7,043 bases of DNA from Acidobacteriota bacterium. Lineage in GTDB: Bacteria > Acidobacteriota > Blastocatellia > Pyrinomonadales > Pyrinomonadaceae. Positions 1 through 5,084 of the stretch are shown piece by piece. The notes beneath the pieces were generated by a model. It worked only from the letters and a program-made list of their open reading frames with translations, made no database searches and was not told the DNA's origin. The DNA lies in contig JAFBAJ010000505.1 of the NCBI GenBank assembly GCA_019247865.1, forward strand, positions 1-7,043, in the 5' to 3' direction. Both the position numbers and the translations under genes were made by a program. Every line of letters begins with the position of its first letter. The first letter of the stretch is position 1.

Positions 1-124
1 GAAGACGACCCAGGCGCTCACCACCCCGACCGTCAAGATGGAGCGCGCCGACGGCGAGATCGTCAAGATTCCTTTCACACACATCAGCGAAATCATCAAC
101 CACAATCCCGCGGAATTGCTCTAG
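1..124 (+). CDS. 3' end of an unidentified protein (partial)
   Basis: An open frame enters from the left edge and ends at TAG 122-124, giving the last 40 residues, which finish IINHNPAELL. The fragment has a charged beta-strand-like stretch (VKMERADGEIVKIPFTHI) followed by a short helix. The strand pattern with 'DGE.v.IPf..I' loosely recalls C-terminal strands of small beta-barrel domains such as the end of RimP, but this is too short to assign and the usual RimP neighbour nusA does not follow. It is read as coding because it is an uninterrupted frame of plausible amino-acid composition on the same strand as the next gene. Function unknown. Confidence 0.55.
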   Translation, partial: KTTQALTTPTVKMERADGEIVKIPFTHISEIINHNPAELL

Positions 125-130
125 TTCGCT

Positions 131-160
131 TTCCGTTCTCCGGTCGCGATATAGTAGAAT
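131..160 (+). promoter_or_regulatory. possible sigma70-type promoter for the 210-836 gene
   Basis: An AT-rich island in GC-rich DNA contains TATAGT (150-155) overlapping TAGAAT (155-160), the latter one mismatch from the -10 consensus. TTCCGT at 131-136 lies 18 bp upstream of TAGAAT but matches the -35 consensus poorly. Transcription would begin near 167, giving a leader of about 45 nt. Position between the two genes is sensible; the call rests only on pattern matching. Confidence 0.22.
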
Positions 161-196
161 TATCCCGACGGGGAAAGCTCGCGCCTGCGCGGGCTT

Positions 197-202
197 GAGG
201 AG
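197..202 (+). promoter_or_regulatory. ribosome binding site GAGGAG deciding the start of the 210-836 gene
   Basis: GAGGAG lies 7 nt before TTG 210 and 13 nt before ATG 216. It falls just downstream of TTG 195, so a start at 195 is unlikely because the only good Shine-Dalgarno sequence would then be inside the gene. A 7-bp hairpin (177-183 with 188-194, loop 184-187, one G-U pair) ends 2 nt before this site. Confidence 0.55.
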
Positions 203-209
203 CGAATTT

Positions 210-836
210 TTGAGAATGATGATAGAAGATTTTGGCGCGCGCATCGCCAGCGTCTGGGAAGGTCTGAGCCAGACGACGCGCAAGTTGATCGTCGGCGCGC
301 TGCAAACGCCGACCACCACCTCTGTGAGCGGCGCGAGAAACTACGACGCGCGCTCGGACTGGGAACTGAGCCGCCTCCTCTCCGCGCTCGACGAGCGCGT
401 GGCGGAAAACGGCCAGAGCCTCAGCGACGAGCAGTCGCGCGAGATGCGTCGCATGGCGGAGACCTGCGCCGTCCTCTTACAGAATCAGACGCAGTCGGCA
501 GAAGTCTTCGCGCAGCTCGTGATGCGCGCACATCGCGCGCACAACTTCGCCCGGATAGACATCCTGGCCGACGCCCTCACGACGCGCTTCGCTCCGAGCG
601 AGCTCTGCGAGCTGGCGCGGCACGAGCATCCCGTCATCCGCGCCCTCGCGCACGAAGCCCTCGCACAATCTCCGACCGCCATGCTGGTCGCGCTGCTGGC
701 CGACGAAGTCGACGCGGACATCGCGCGCGATGCGCTCGAACGCCAGGCCGACGAGTACGGCAACGAAGAGGCGCGCCAGTTCGTCTACCTGCTCGATCAG
801 GCCGCCCTCTCCGACGCCGACGAAGACGACGCTTAA
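210..836 (+). CDS. hypothetical all-helical protein with HEAT-like C-terminal half
   Basis: Encodes about 208 residues with no signal peptide or membrane segment, so it is probably cytoplasmic. I do not recognise a named family. The sequence is nearly all predicted amphipathic helix. Residues about 130-195 look like HEAT/ARM-type helical pairs (ELARHEHPVIRALAHEALA, then ALLADEVDADIARDALERQA), with the Pro-Val-Ile-Arg step typical of HEAT repeats. The C-terminus is very acidic (SDADEDDA). A Thr/Ser-rich linker (TPTTTSVS) lies near residues 33-40. The start could be TTG 210 (GAGGAG 7 nt upstream) or ATG 216 or 219; 210 is chosen on ribosome-binding-site spacing, and the alternatives change only two or three residues. 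The stop TAA 834-836 faces the stop of the serine hydrolase gene with 9 bp between. HEAT-like repeats suggest protein-protein contacts, but no partner is visible. The coding call is solid; function is unknown. Confidence 0.75.
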   Translation: MRMMIEDFGARIASVWEGLSQTTRKLIVGALQTPTTTSVSGARNYDARSDWELSRLLSALDERVAENGQSLSDEQSREMRRMAETCAVLLQNQTQSAEVFAQLVMRAHRAHNFARIDILADALTTRFAPSELCELARHEHPVIRALAHEALAQSPTAMLVALLADEVDADIARDALERQADEYGNEEARQFVYLLDQAALSDADEDDA

Positions 837-845
837 CCCACACGG

Positions 846-2354
846 CTACGGTTTCTGCTGCTCGCGCCGGATGGTTTCCAGCATCCGTTTGCCGCCCTCG
901 TTGTTCGGATTGAGCTGCAAAGATTTCTCGTAATTTTTGATGGCCTCTTCGATCCTGCCCGCGCGGTAATAGACTTCGCCCAGACTATCCCAGACATTAA
1001 ACGAAGCGGGGAACTGCGCGGCGTTGAGCTGAAAGACTTCGAGCGCGGCCGCGACATCCTTCTTATCGTACAGCAGACGATAACCCAGCTCGTTGATCTC
1101 ATCTTCGACGAAGCCGTATGCGTCGTTGCCTTTCAACTGCTGAAAGAGTTTGAGCATCGCGTCTGTGCCGCGCAGGTTATATTCTCGCCCCATCGCGTTA
1201 GCCAGCGATTTGAGGTCGAGCCGGTAAGGCTCTTCGTTCAGGATGCGGAGCAGCGCCGTGGGCGTGTTGTGGCGCAGCAGTTCGATGTTGGAGAGGATGA
1301 TGACAGACTGGTCTCGGGTCATGTTTCTGAGAAAGTAGCTGACGTAGCCTATGTCTCCGCCCGGATGATAAACGACGCGTCCGCTCGTCCCGTCGGCGAC
1401 GAACCAGCCCAGCGCGTCCTTTGAAGGATAGTTCGTGCGCGCGAACGGCTGATAGTCCGCGCCGCTCGCAAGCCTGGTCGGCGCGTACATCAACGCGAGA
1501 CTCTGTTTAGACAAGATCTTTCCGCGCTGTAGGGCCTGATGGAATTTCCAGAGGTCTCTCGTCGTGCTGTAGAGATTTCCGGCTCCGTACAGATTCTGCT
1601 TCGTCGCGTAAGCGCTCCGCGCTCCTTCCAGCGTCGCCACGTTCACAGGAGCAGTTGCCAGCGGATTGGTCAGCCTGTAGCCCGCGGCGATCTCTTTTTT
1701 GAGCGCGGCCGGAACGTTATTGATTCCGACAAACGAGCGCGCCATTCCGGCGGGCGCGAAAATATTTTCCCGGACGAATTGCGGAAAGCTCCGGCCCGAC
1801 GCTTTTTCGACGACGAGCGCGAGGAAGATATAGTTCGTGTTGCTGTACTCCCAGCGGCTGCCCGGCTCGAAAGCCTGTCCGGGCTTGAGCCGTGCAAAGA
1901 CCCGGACCAGCTCCGCGTTGTCCGCTCCCTTGCCCGCGATCTCTTTGACGATCTCTTCCGACTGGTACTCCTGTATCCCGGAAGTATGCGTGAGCAGTTG
2001 GCGCAGCGTGACGTTTTGATAAGGCAGTTCGGGCAGGAACTTCGTCAACGGGTCGTCCAGTTTGAGCTTGCCCTGCTCCTGAAGTTTCAGGACGGCGACG
2101 GCCGTGAAGGTCTTGGCGACCGAGCCGATGAGGAACATTGTGTCCGGCGTCAAAGACCTGCGCTCTTCGGCGTTGGCAGAGCCGAAAGATTTTTCGTAGA
2201 TGATCTTTCCCTTTTCGGAGATCAGGACATTGCCGCTGAATGCCTCCTCCGTGTTCAGCCTCGTCAGCACAGCATCTATCTTCTGTACCCTGTTCTGGCC
2301 GAAACAGGGAGCCGACACCAGACACATCAACAAAGCGATCAAGCTCAGGCGCAT
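846..2354 (-). CDS. exported beta-lactamase-fold serine hydrolase with C-terminal TPR
   Basis: Encodes about 502 residues. An N-terminal Sec signal peptide (Met-Arg, hydrophobic core LSLIALLMCLVSA) ends near residue 19 (CFG-Q). The next ~340 residues match the serine beta-lactamase-like / class C penicillin-binding family (PF00144). The three landmarks are visible: SVAK (nucleophile Ser78, Lys81), YSN (Tyr170 to Asn172) and HPGG at about 330 in place of the KTG triad. LLTHTSGI before motif two is also characteristic. These proteins are periplasmic or surface-anchored D-Ala-D-Ala peptidases or esterases; the substrate cannot be read from sequence and antibiotic resistance should not be assumed. 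The tail (about 430-485) carries TPR helices, including WDSLGEVYYRAGRIEEAIKNYEKSL, a combination recurrent in environmental bacteria. Start: ATG 2354 has AGGAGGTGA upstream; GTG 2357 is also possible. The stop TAG (848-846) is 9 bp from the convergent gene's stop. The gene is intact. Confidence 0.93.
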   Translation of the reverse strand: MRLSLIALLMCLVSAPCFGQNRVQKIDAVLTRLNTEEAFSGNVLISEKGKIIYEKSFGSANAEERRSLTPDTMFLIGSVAKTFTAVAVLKLQEQGKLKLDDPLTKFLPELPYQNVTLRQLLTHTSGIQEYQSEEIVKEIAGKGADNAELVRVFARLKPGQAFEPGSRWEYSNTNYIFLALVVEKASGRSFPQFVRENIFAPAGMARSFVGINNVPAALKKEIAAGYRLTNPLATAPVNVATLEGARSAYATKQNLYGAGNLYSTTRDLWKFHQALQRGKILSKQSLALMYAPTRLASGADYQPFARTNYPSKDALGWFVADGTSGRVVYHPGGDIGYVSYFLRNMTRDQSVIILSNIELLRHNTPTALLRILNEEPYRLDLKSLANAMGREYNLRGTDAMLKLFQQLKGNDAYGFVEDEINELGYRLLYDKKDVAAALEVFQLNAAQFPASFNVWDSLGEVYYRAGRIEEAIKNYEKSLQLNPNNEGGKRMLETIRREQQKP

Positions 2355-2360
2355 CACCTC

Positions 2361-2369
2361 TCACCTCCT
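2361..2369 (-). promoter_or_regulatory. very strong ribosome binding site AGGAGGTGA of the serine hydrolase
   Basis: Read on the - strand, AGGAGGTGA is a nine-base perfect match to the complement of the 16S rRNA 3' tail. AGGAGG ends 9 nt before ATG 2354 and 6 nt before GTG 2357, so both adjacent starts are served. It suggests high translation initiation. Confidence 0.7.
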
Positions 2370-2447
2370 CCGATACGAAGCAGCATAAGCGAGCCTGCGC
2401 CGCAGAGAATAGAACGAAATTAGCCTGCGATGAATTTTATTGTTTTT

Positions 2448-2547
2448 CTCTGTGTCTCTCAGCGACTTCTCTGCGTCTCTGCGTTGAGATGAGGCTGCAT
2501 AATACTCAACGCAGAGACACAGAGTTCACGCAGAGTTGGCGCAGAGA
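2448..2547. repeat. intergenic palindrome of the CGCAGAG type (copy C)
   Basis: Arms 2469-2488 and 2505-2524 are inverted repeats of 20 bp with one mismatch (ctctgcgtctctgcgttgag against ctcaacgcagagacacagag), separated by a 16-nt loop. Outside the arms the same units recur: CTCTGTGTCTCT at 2448-2459 is a near copy of CTCTGCGTCTCT at 2469-2480, 21 bp away, and CGCAGAG occurs twice more between 2529 and 2547. The element occupies the gap between the AraC-type regulator's stop and the serine hydrolase start. It resembles dispersed CGCAGAG repeats seen in many environmental genomes. It could form a strong hairpin in RNA and may end transcription of the regulator gene. Confidence 0.75.
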
Positions 2548-2573
2548 GTTGAATCCAGGACACTACCGAATTT

Positions 2574-3374
2574 TCAGAGGCGTGCGTACTGGTGCGGCAG
2601 AAATCCTGTCTGCTGTTTGAAGGTGCGCGTGAAGTGGCTCTGGTCTGAGAAGCCGCAGGCGTGCGCGATGCCGGTCAGGGAATCCGTGTTGGCACGGATC
2701 AGCTCAAGCGACTTTTCGATCTTTAAACGGCGCATGTATTCGCCGAACGTGCAGGAGAAATATTTCGGGAAGTACCTCGAAATAGTGACGCAGTGGACGC
2801 CCGTCGCCGCCGACAGGTCCGCGAGCGAAAGCTGCTCGTTCCAACGATCATGGAGCAGCTCTTTGACCAATCCGACCCAGAGCGGCGGAGCCTTCGACGC
2901 TTCGGCTTTGCCTTTCACGCCGGAGAGCAGATCGAGCAGCAGCAGCTTGATGGACGAGGCTGAAAACTCGTCCGCCGTGAGGAGCTCCTTATATACTTTG
3001 AGCATGATGAATTTCGCGTGCAGGTTTTTCAGGACGGAGAGATTAACGTCCGCTTCCGTCAAACCGTGCTGGCGCAGGAAAGCGGCTTCGATCTCCAGGT
3101 TGATGTTGCGCGCCGGAAATAGCTTGTTGACCGACTGGTGCCATTCGCCCGCGTGAAAAAACATGAGCTGCCCGGGCAGCCTTTCGTATTCGGTTGACCT
3201 GCGCTTCTCCACGCCGCCGCCGCGCAGGACGAAGCTGAGGTGCGAGTTCTCGTGATAGTGCATGAGCCCCGCGCCGTCGCCCTCGCGGTAAGAGGTGACG
3301 CCCGCCAGCAGCCCGTCGGCCTGCGACAGGTCGAGCACCTTTCCCAAATACGCGCCTTTTCCCAAAGCCAGCAT
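2574..3374 (-). CDS. AraC-family transcriptional regulator with N-terminal cupin sensor
   Basis: Encodes 266 residues, a usual length for the family. The N-terminal part (about 25-95) is a cupin-like ligand domain: LMHYHENSHLSFVLRGG has the His-rich first cupin motif and PGQLMFFHAGEWHQS the second. The C-terminal ~100 residues are the AraC/XylS DNA-binding domain with two helix-turn-helix units, one around 182-204 (LSLADLSAATGVHCVTISRYF) and one around 232-256 (GIAHACGFSDQSHFTRTFKQQTG), the signature stretch of the family. It would bind DNA near target promoters and respond to a small ligand; neither ligand nor targets can be read here. Start ATG 3374 is the only credible one because an in-frame TGA lies 33 nt upstream; it lacks a good Shine-Dalgarno, with an A-rich leader instead. 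The PepSY-type membrane gene ends 77 bp upstream on the same strand, and the serine hydrolase gene lies downstream beyond palindrome C. Either could be a target. Confidence 0.93.
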   Translation of the reverse strand: MLALGKGAYLGKVLDLSQADGLLAGVTSYREGDGAGLMHYHENSHLSFVLRGGGVEKRRSTEYERLPGQLMFFHAGEWHQSVNKLFPARNINLEIEAAFLRQHGLTEADVNLSVLKNLHAKFIMLKVYKELLTADEFSASSIKLLLLDLLSGVKGKAEASKAPPLWVGLVKELLHDRWNEQLSLADLSAATGVHCVTISRYFPKYFSCTFGEYMRRLKIEKSLELIRANTDSLTGIAHACGFSDQSHFTRTFKQQTGFLPHQYARL

Positions 3375-3451
3375 CGTTGTTGTTTTTTCGGAGCCGTCAA
3401 CCGCTCATCGAACAAACACCGCGCGCTTCAGATTCATGGCAAAATTCTGCT

Positions 3452-3817
3452 TTATAAGTAGAGGAGAGCGAGGGGAATGACGAAGCCCAGTGCGATCAAT
3501 CCTAAGAGCAGCCGCTTATCATAATTGAATTTAAACCCCATGTAGATGCCGAGCAGGCTGGTGCAGATGAGGCCCACAGACATCACCACCACGAACCATT
3601 GCAGCGGCAAAGACCTCGGCTGCCCCTGCACATGCGCGGCCCGCTGGTCTTTATGAATGTCGGCCAGCTTGACGATCCACGCCGGAGGAGTATAAGAGCT
3701 GCCCTTAGGGGCCTCCTGTAATCTGAAAGTCTGGAGCGCGCCCGAAAGCGCAAAGATGACGATCAGGGGCGCAAAGAACACGCCCAGATAAAAGTGAATC
3801 TGTCGAATGCGTTTCAT
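3452..3817 (-). CDS. small PepSY-associated transmembrane protein
   Basis: Encodes 121 residues with three hydrophobic segments: about 9-29 (FYLGVFFAPLIVIFALSGAL), 73-95 (WFVVVMSVGLICTSLLGIYMGF) and 103-121 (LLLGLIALGFVIPLALLYL). The N-terminus (KRIRQIHFYLG, then ALSGALQTFR) has the His-X3-Gly and small-residue pattern of PepSY-associated TM helices (PF03929-like), which in larger proteins are linked to iron uptake and ferric-reductase-like roles. This one is a minimal form without a recognisable PepSY domain. A short hydrophilic loop (about 35-70) lies between helices 1 and 2. It should sit in the inner membrane. No convincing Shine-Dalgarno precedes ATG 3817, but the next upstream start would cut into a region with no homology signal. 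The AraC-type regulator gene follows after 77 bp on the same strand and may be co-transcribed. Function unproven. Confidence 0.8.
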   Translation of the reverse strand: MKRIRQIHFYLGVFFAPLIVIFALSGALQTFRLQEAPKGSSYTPPAWIVKLADIHKDQRAAHVQGQPRSLPLQWFVVVMSVGLICTSLLGIYMGFKFNYDKRLLLGLIALGFVIPLALLYL

Positions 3818-3900
3818 GCACAGACGTTAGCACACAGCGGAAAAGAACTGCCAGCCATCGCATATCCGGGTAGTAGGTCAGTTTGAAGATCGAGTGAAAC

Positions 3901-3998
3901 AGCACAACGAAAGAAGCTCACGCAAAGGCGCAAAGACGCAAAGAAAGACAATGAAGCTTTTCTTTGCGTCACCAGCGCCTTTGCGTGAGCCTGCTTTT
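3901..3998 (+). repeat. 98-bp palindromic intergenic repeat, copy A (CGCAAAG type)
   Basis: Begins AGCACAACGAAAG and ends CCTGCTTTT. Outer arms 3916-3931 and 3975-3990 are a perfect 16-bp inverted repeat (gctcacgcaaaggcgc); inner arms 3935-3945 and 3960-3970 pair over 11 bp (gacgcaaagaa). A small internal loop separates the two stems and the apical loop is 3946-3959. The left arm is three tandem 8-bp units of the form CGCAAAGN (3921-3944). It is the same element as copy B on the opposite strand. It starts 31 bp beyond the stop of the YggT gene, so it may end that transcript as a hairpin followed by a T-rich stretch. Confidence 0.85.
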
Positions 3999-4029
3999 AA
4001 CCTGTCCTAATACTCACATCCGAATAAAA

Positions 4030-4548
4030 TTAGATCTCTGTCTTCCGATGCGCGATGAGCCGCAGCAATCCGTTGATGCCCAGGTGGAGCAGCGCATAGA
4101 CGATGATCGCGATCACGATCGGCAGGGCCAGCGTGTAGCCGCCTTCAGCCCTGGGGCTCGCAACGATCCCGCGAAACGGTGCGTACAGAGGGTCTGTCAC
4201 GCCGTAGATGAACTGCACGAACCCGGCGCTTGAGCGAGCCGCCAGCAGGGCGAGCAGGAGACGTATCCCCAGCAGCCCATAGATGAGATAGAAGATATAG
4301 TCAACGACCTGCGAGACACGCGCCATGCCGCGCGCGCGTTCAACTTCGCGCTCGGTCTCGACGACCTCGTTGATCGCCTTCCCGCGAAACTCTCCGGCCA
4401 CCTGCTCCAGCTCCGCTGCTTCAGTGGGGGTGGTGCGATCAGCGCGTGCGGCGATCTCGGCGTTGACCTCGCTTTCGACCTGAGCCTTGATAGACTCGTG
4501 CTGAACCTCGCGGCGAGCCTCGTCGGCAGCCAGTTTGTTGTCTTCCAT
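4030..4548 (-). CDS. YggT-family membrane protein with long charged N-terminal extension
   Basis: Encodes 172 residues. The C-terminal ~95 residues match the YggT family (PF02325): a hydrophobic helix at about 82-104 (VVDYIFYLIYGLLGIRLLLALL), then the family's conserved block FVQFIYGVTDPLYAPFRGIV (110-129), a short loop, and a second helix at about 139-165 (TLALPIVIAIIVYALLHLGI). YggT proteins are inner-membrane proteins linked to osmotic tolerance in E. coli and to cell division or plastid membrane organisation in cyanobacteria and plants; the molecular role is unclear. Unlike the short canonical form, this one has a hydrophilic, Glu/Arg/Ala-rich N-terminus of about 75 residues that should be helical and possibly coiled-coil, facing the cytoplasm. 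Start ATG 4548 has AAGGAGG 6 nt upstream. It is the second gene of a tight pair with the PPC-like protein: 12 bp separate stop and start, and its ribosome binding site overlaps that stop. Confidence 0.92.
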   Translation of the reverse strand: MEDNKLAADEARREVQHESIKAQVESEVNAEIAARADRTTPTEAAELEQVAGEFRGKAINEVVETEREVERARGMARVSQVVDYIFYLIYGLLGIRLLLALLAARSSAGFVQFIYGVTDPLYAPFRGIVASPRAEGGYTLALPIVIAIIVYALLHLGINGLLRLIAHRKTEI

Positions 4549-4554
4549 CCTGCT

Positions 4555-4561
4555 CCTCCTT
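4555..4561 (-). promoter_or_regulatory. ribosome binding site AAGGAGG overlapping the upstream stop codon
   Basis: On the - strand the sequence reads TAAAGGAGGAGCAGGATG: the stop of the PPC-like gene (TAA 4563-4561) shares its last A with the Shine-Dalgarno of the YggT gene, 6 nt before ATG 4548. This layout favours translational coupling of the two proteins. Confidence 0.75.
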
Positions 4562-4962
4562 TAACGAATCGTGACTTCCAGCGTATACGTGTCGCCCATG
4601 ACGCCCTGTGCGCCGACGTGTAAGGCGTAATCTTCCGACCCCGGCAGCTCGCCCGTCCAGTCCGTGACGGCCGCCGCTCCCTCCAGCAGGTTGTTGCTCT
4701 GCCGTCCGATGATCGTAAAGACGGCCGTCCCTTTGGCCGACGTGATGCGCGCCGTGAGCGTCTGCCCCGCGCGCGCCTTGAGATAGTAATAGTTGAAGCC
4801 ATCGCGCGGGACGCGTCCCTTGACCACCGCGGTCGAGCTGCCGCGCGCGAAGTTGATCCGGCGATAAGTGCGCTTGATCTGGGCAGCGGAAAGCGTCGTC
4901 ATCCAGAGGAACATGCATGAGAGCAAGAGCGCACAGCTAACTTGCCGGGTTAATCGTTTCAT
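4561..4962 (-). CDS. small secreted PPC-like beta-sandwich protein
   Basis: Encodes 133 residues from ATG 4962. An N-terminal signal peptide (KRLTRQ, then hydrophobic VSCALLLSCMFLWMTTLSA) is probably cut near SAA-Q, residues 26-28. The mature ~105 residues look like a bacterial pre-peptidase C-terminal (PPC)-type beta-sandwich: GFNYYYLKARAGQTLTARIT (55-74), a central strand VFTIIG, TDWTGELPGSEDYALHV (100-116) and the terminal strand TYTLEVTIR. In this family the pattern 'Y.l.a.aGq.l...i' followed by 'G.lp.sgdY.l.V' and a final 'Y.l.v.i' is typical. It would be periplasmic or secreted; PPC domains are usually non-catalytic. The frame extends upstream to ATG 5049, but the AAGGAG at 4975-4970, 7 nt before ATG 4962, and the signal peptide starting there fix the shorter start. 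It is the first gene of a pair with the YggT gene. Confidence 0.88.
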   Translation of the reverse strand: MKRLTRQVSCALLLSCMFLWMTTLSAAQIKRTYRRINFARGSSTAVVKGRVPRDGFNYYYLKARAGQTLTARITSAKGTAVFTIIGRQSNNLLEGAAAVTDWTGELPGSEDYALHVGAQGVMGDTYTLEVTIR

Positions 4963-4969
4963 CCCTTTT

Positions 4970-4976
4970 CTCCTTT
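4970..4976 (-). promoter_or_regulatory. ribosome binding site AAAGGAG deciding the PPC-like start
   Basis: AAAGGAG on the - strand ends 7 nt before ATG 4962. It lies inside the longer frame that begins at ATG 5049, which has no such site and would place 29 charged residues before the signal peptide. This supports 4962 as the true start. Confidence 0.75.
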
Positions 4977-5084
4977 CGGCCGCAACGCGGTTCATCACTG
5001 CTGCGGGCCGCCTAATCACAAAATAGTACTTGCGCGGAAAGAAATACATTAAGTTGCAGCGCCGATGAAAGGATACTATTTGAA

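Noticed and set aside
1539..2423. Long + strand open frame of about 294 codons opposite the serine hydrolase gene.
   Set aside because: It lies antisense to a well-supported enzyme gene, has Arg/Gln-rich composition typical of a GC-rich shadow frame, no ribosome binding site and no recognisable domain.
2406..2434. Possible - strand promoter before the serine hydrolase (TTCATC, 17 bp, TATTCT).
   Set aside because: Spacing is right but both hexamers match the consensus weakly; not enough to call.
2240..2620. + strand frame running through palindrome C.
   Set aside because: Its middle is translated repeat DNA and its ends overlap two genes on the other strand; nothing suggests it is expressed.
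3901..3998. Possible CRISPR repeat, because short units recur in tandem.
   Set aside because: Units are 8 bp and contiguous with no spacers, and the whole is a palindrome; this is not CRISPR architecture.
4197..4802. Open frame of about 200 codons on the - strand spanning the YggT and PPC-like genes.
   Set aside because: It is in a different frame over two genes with clear domains and ribosome binding sites, and its product is an unlikely Arg/Ser-rich sequence.
4963..5049. Upstream extension of the PPC-like gene to ATG 5049.
   Set aside because: The AAAGGAG at 4976-4970 and the signal peptide beginning at 4962 show the shorter start is right.
5055..5079. Possible promoter for the LamG-like gene (TTGCAG with TACTAT).
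   Set aside because: The spacer is only 14 bp and transcription would start at about the start codon, leaving the AAAGGA ribosome binding site unused.
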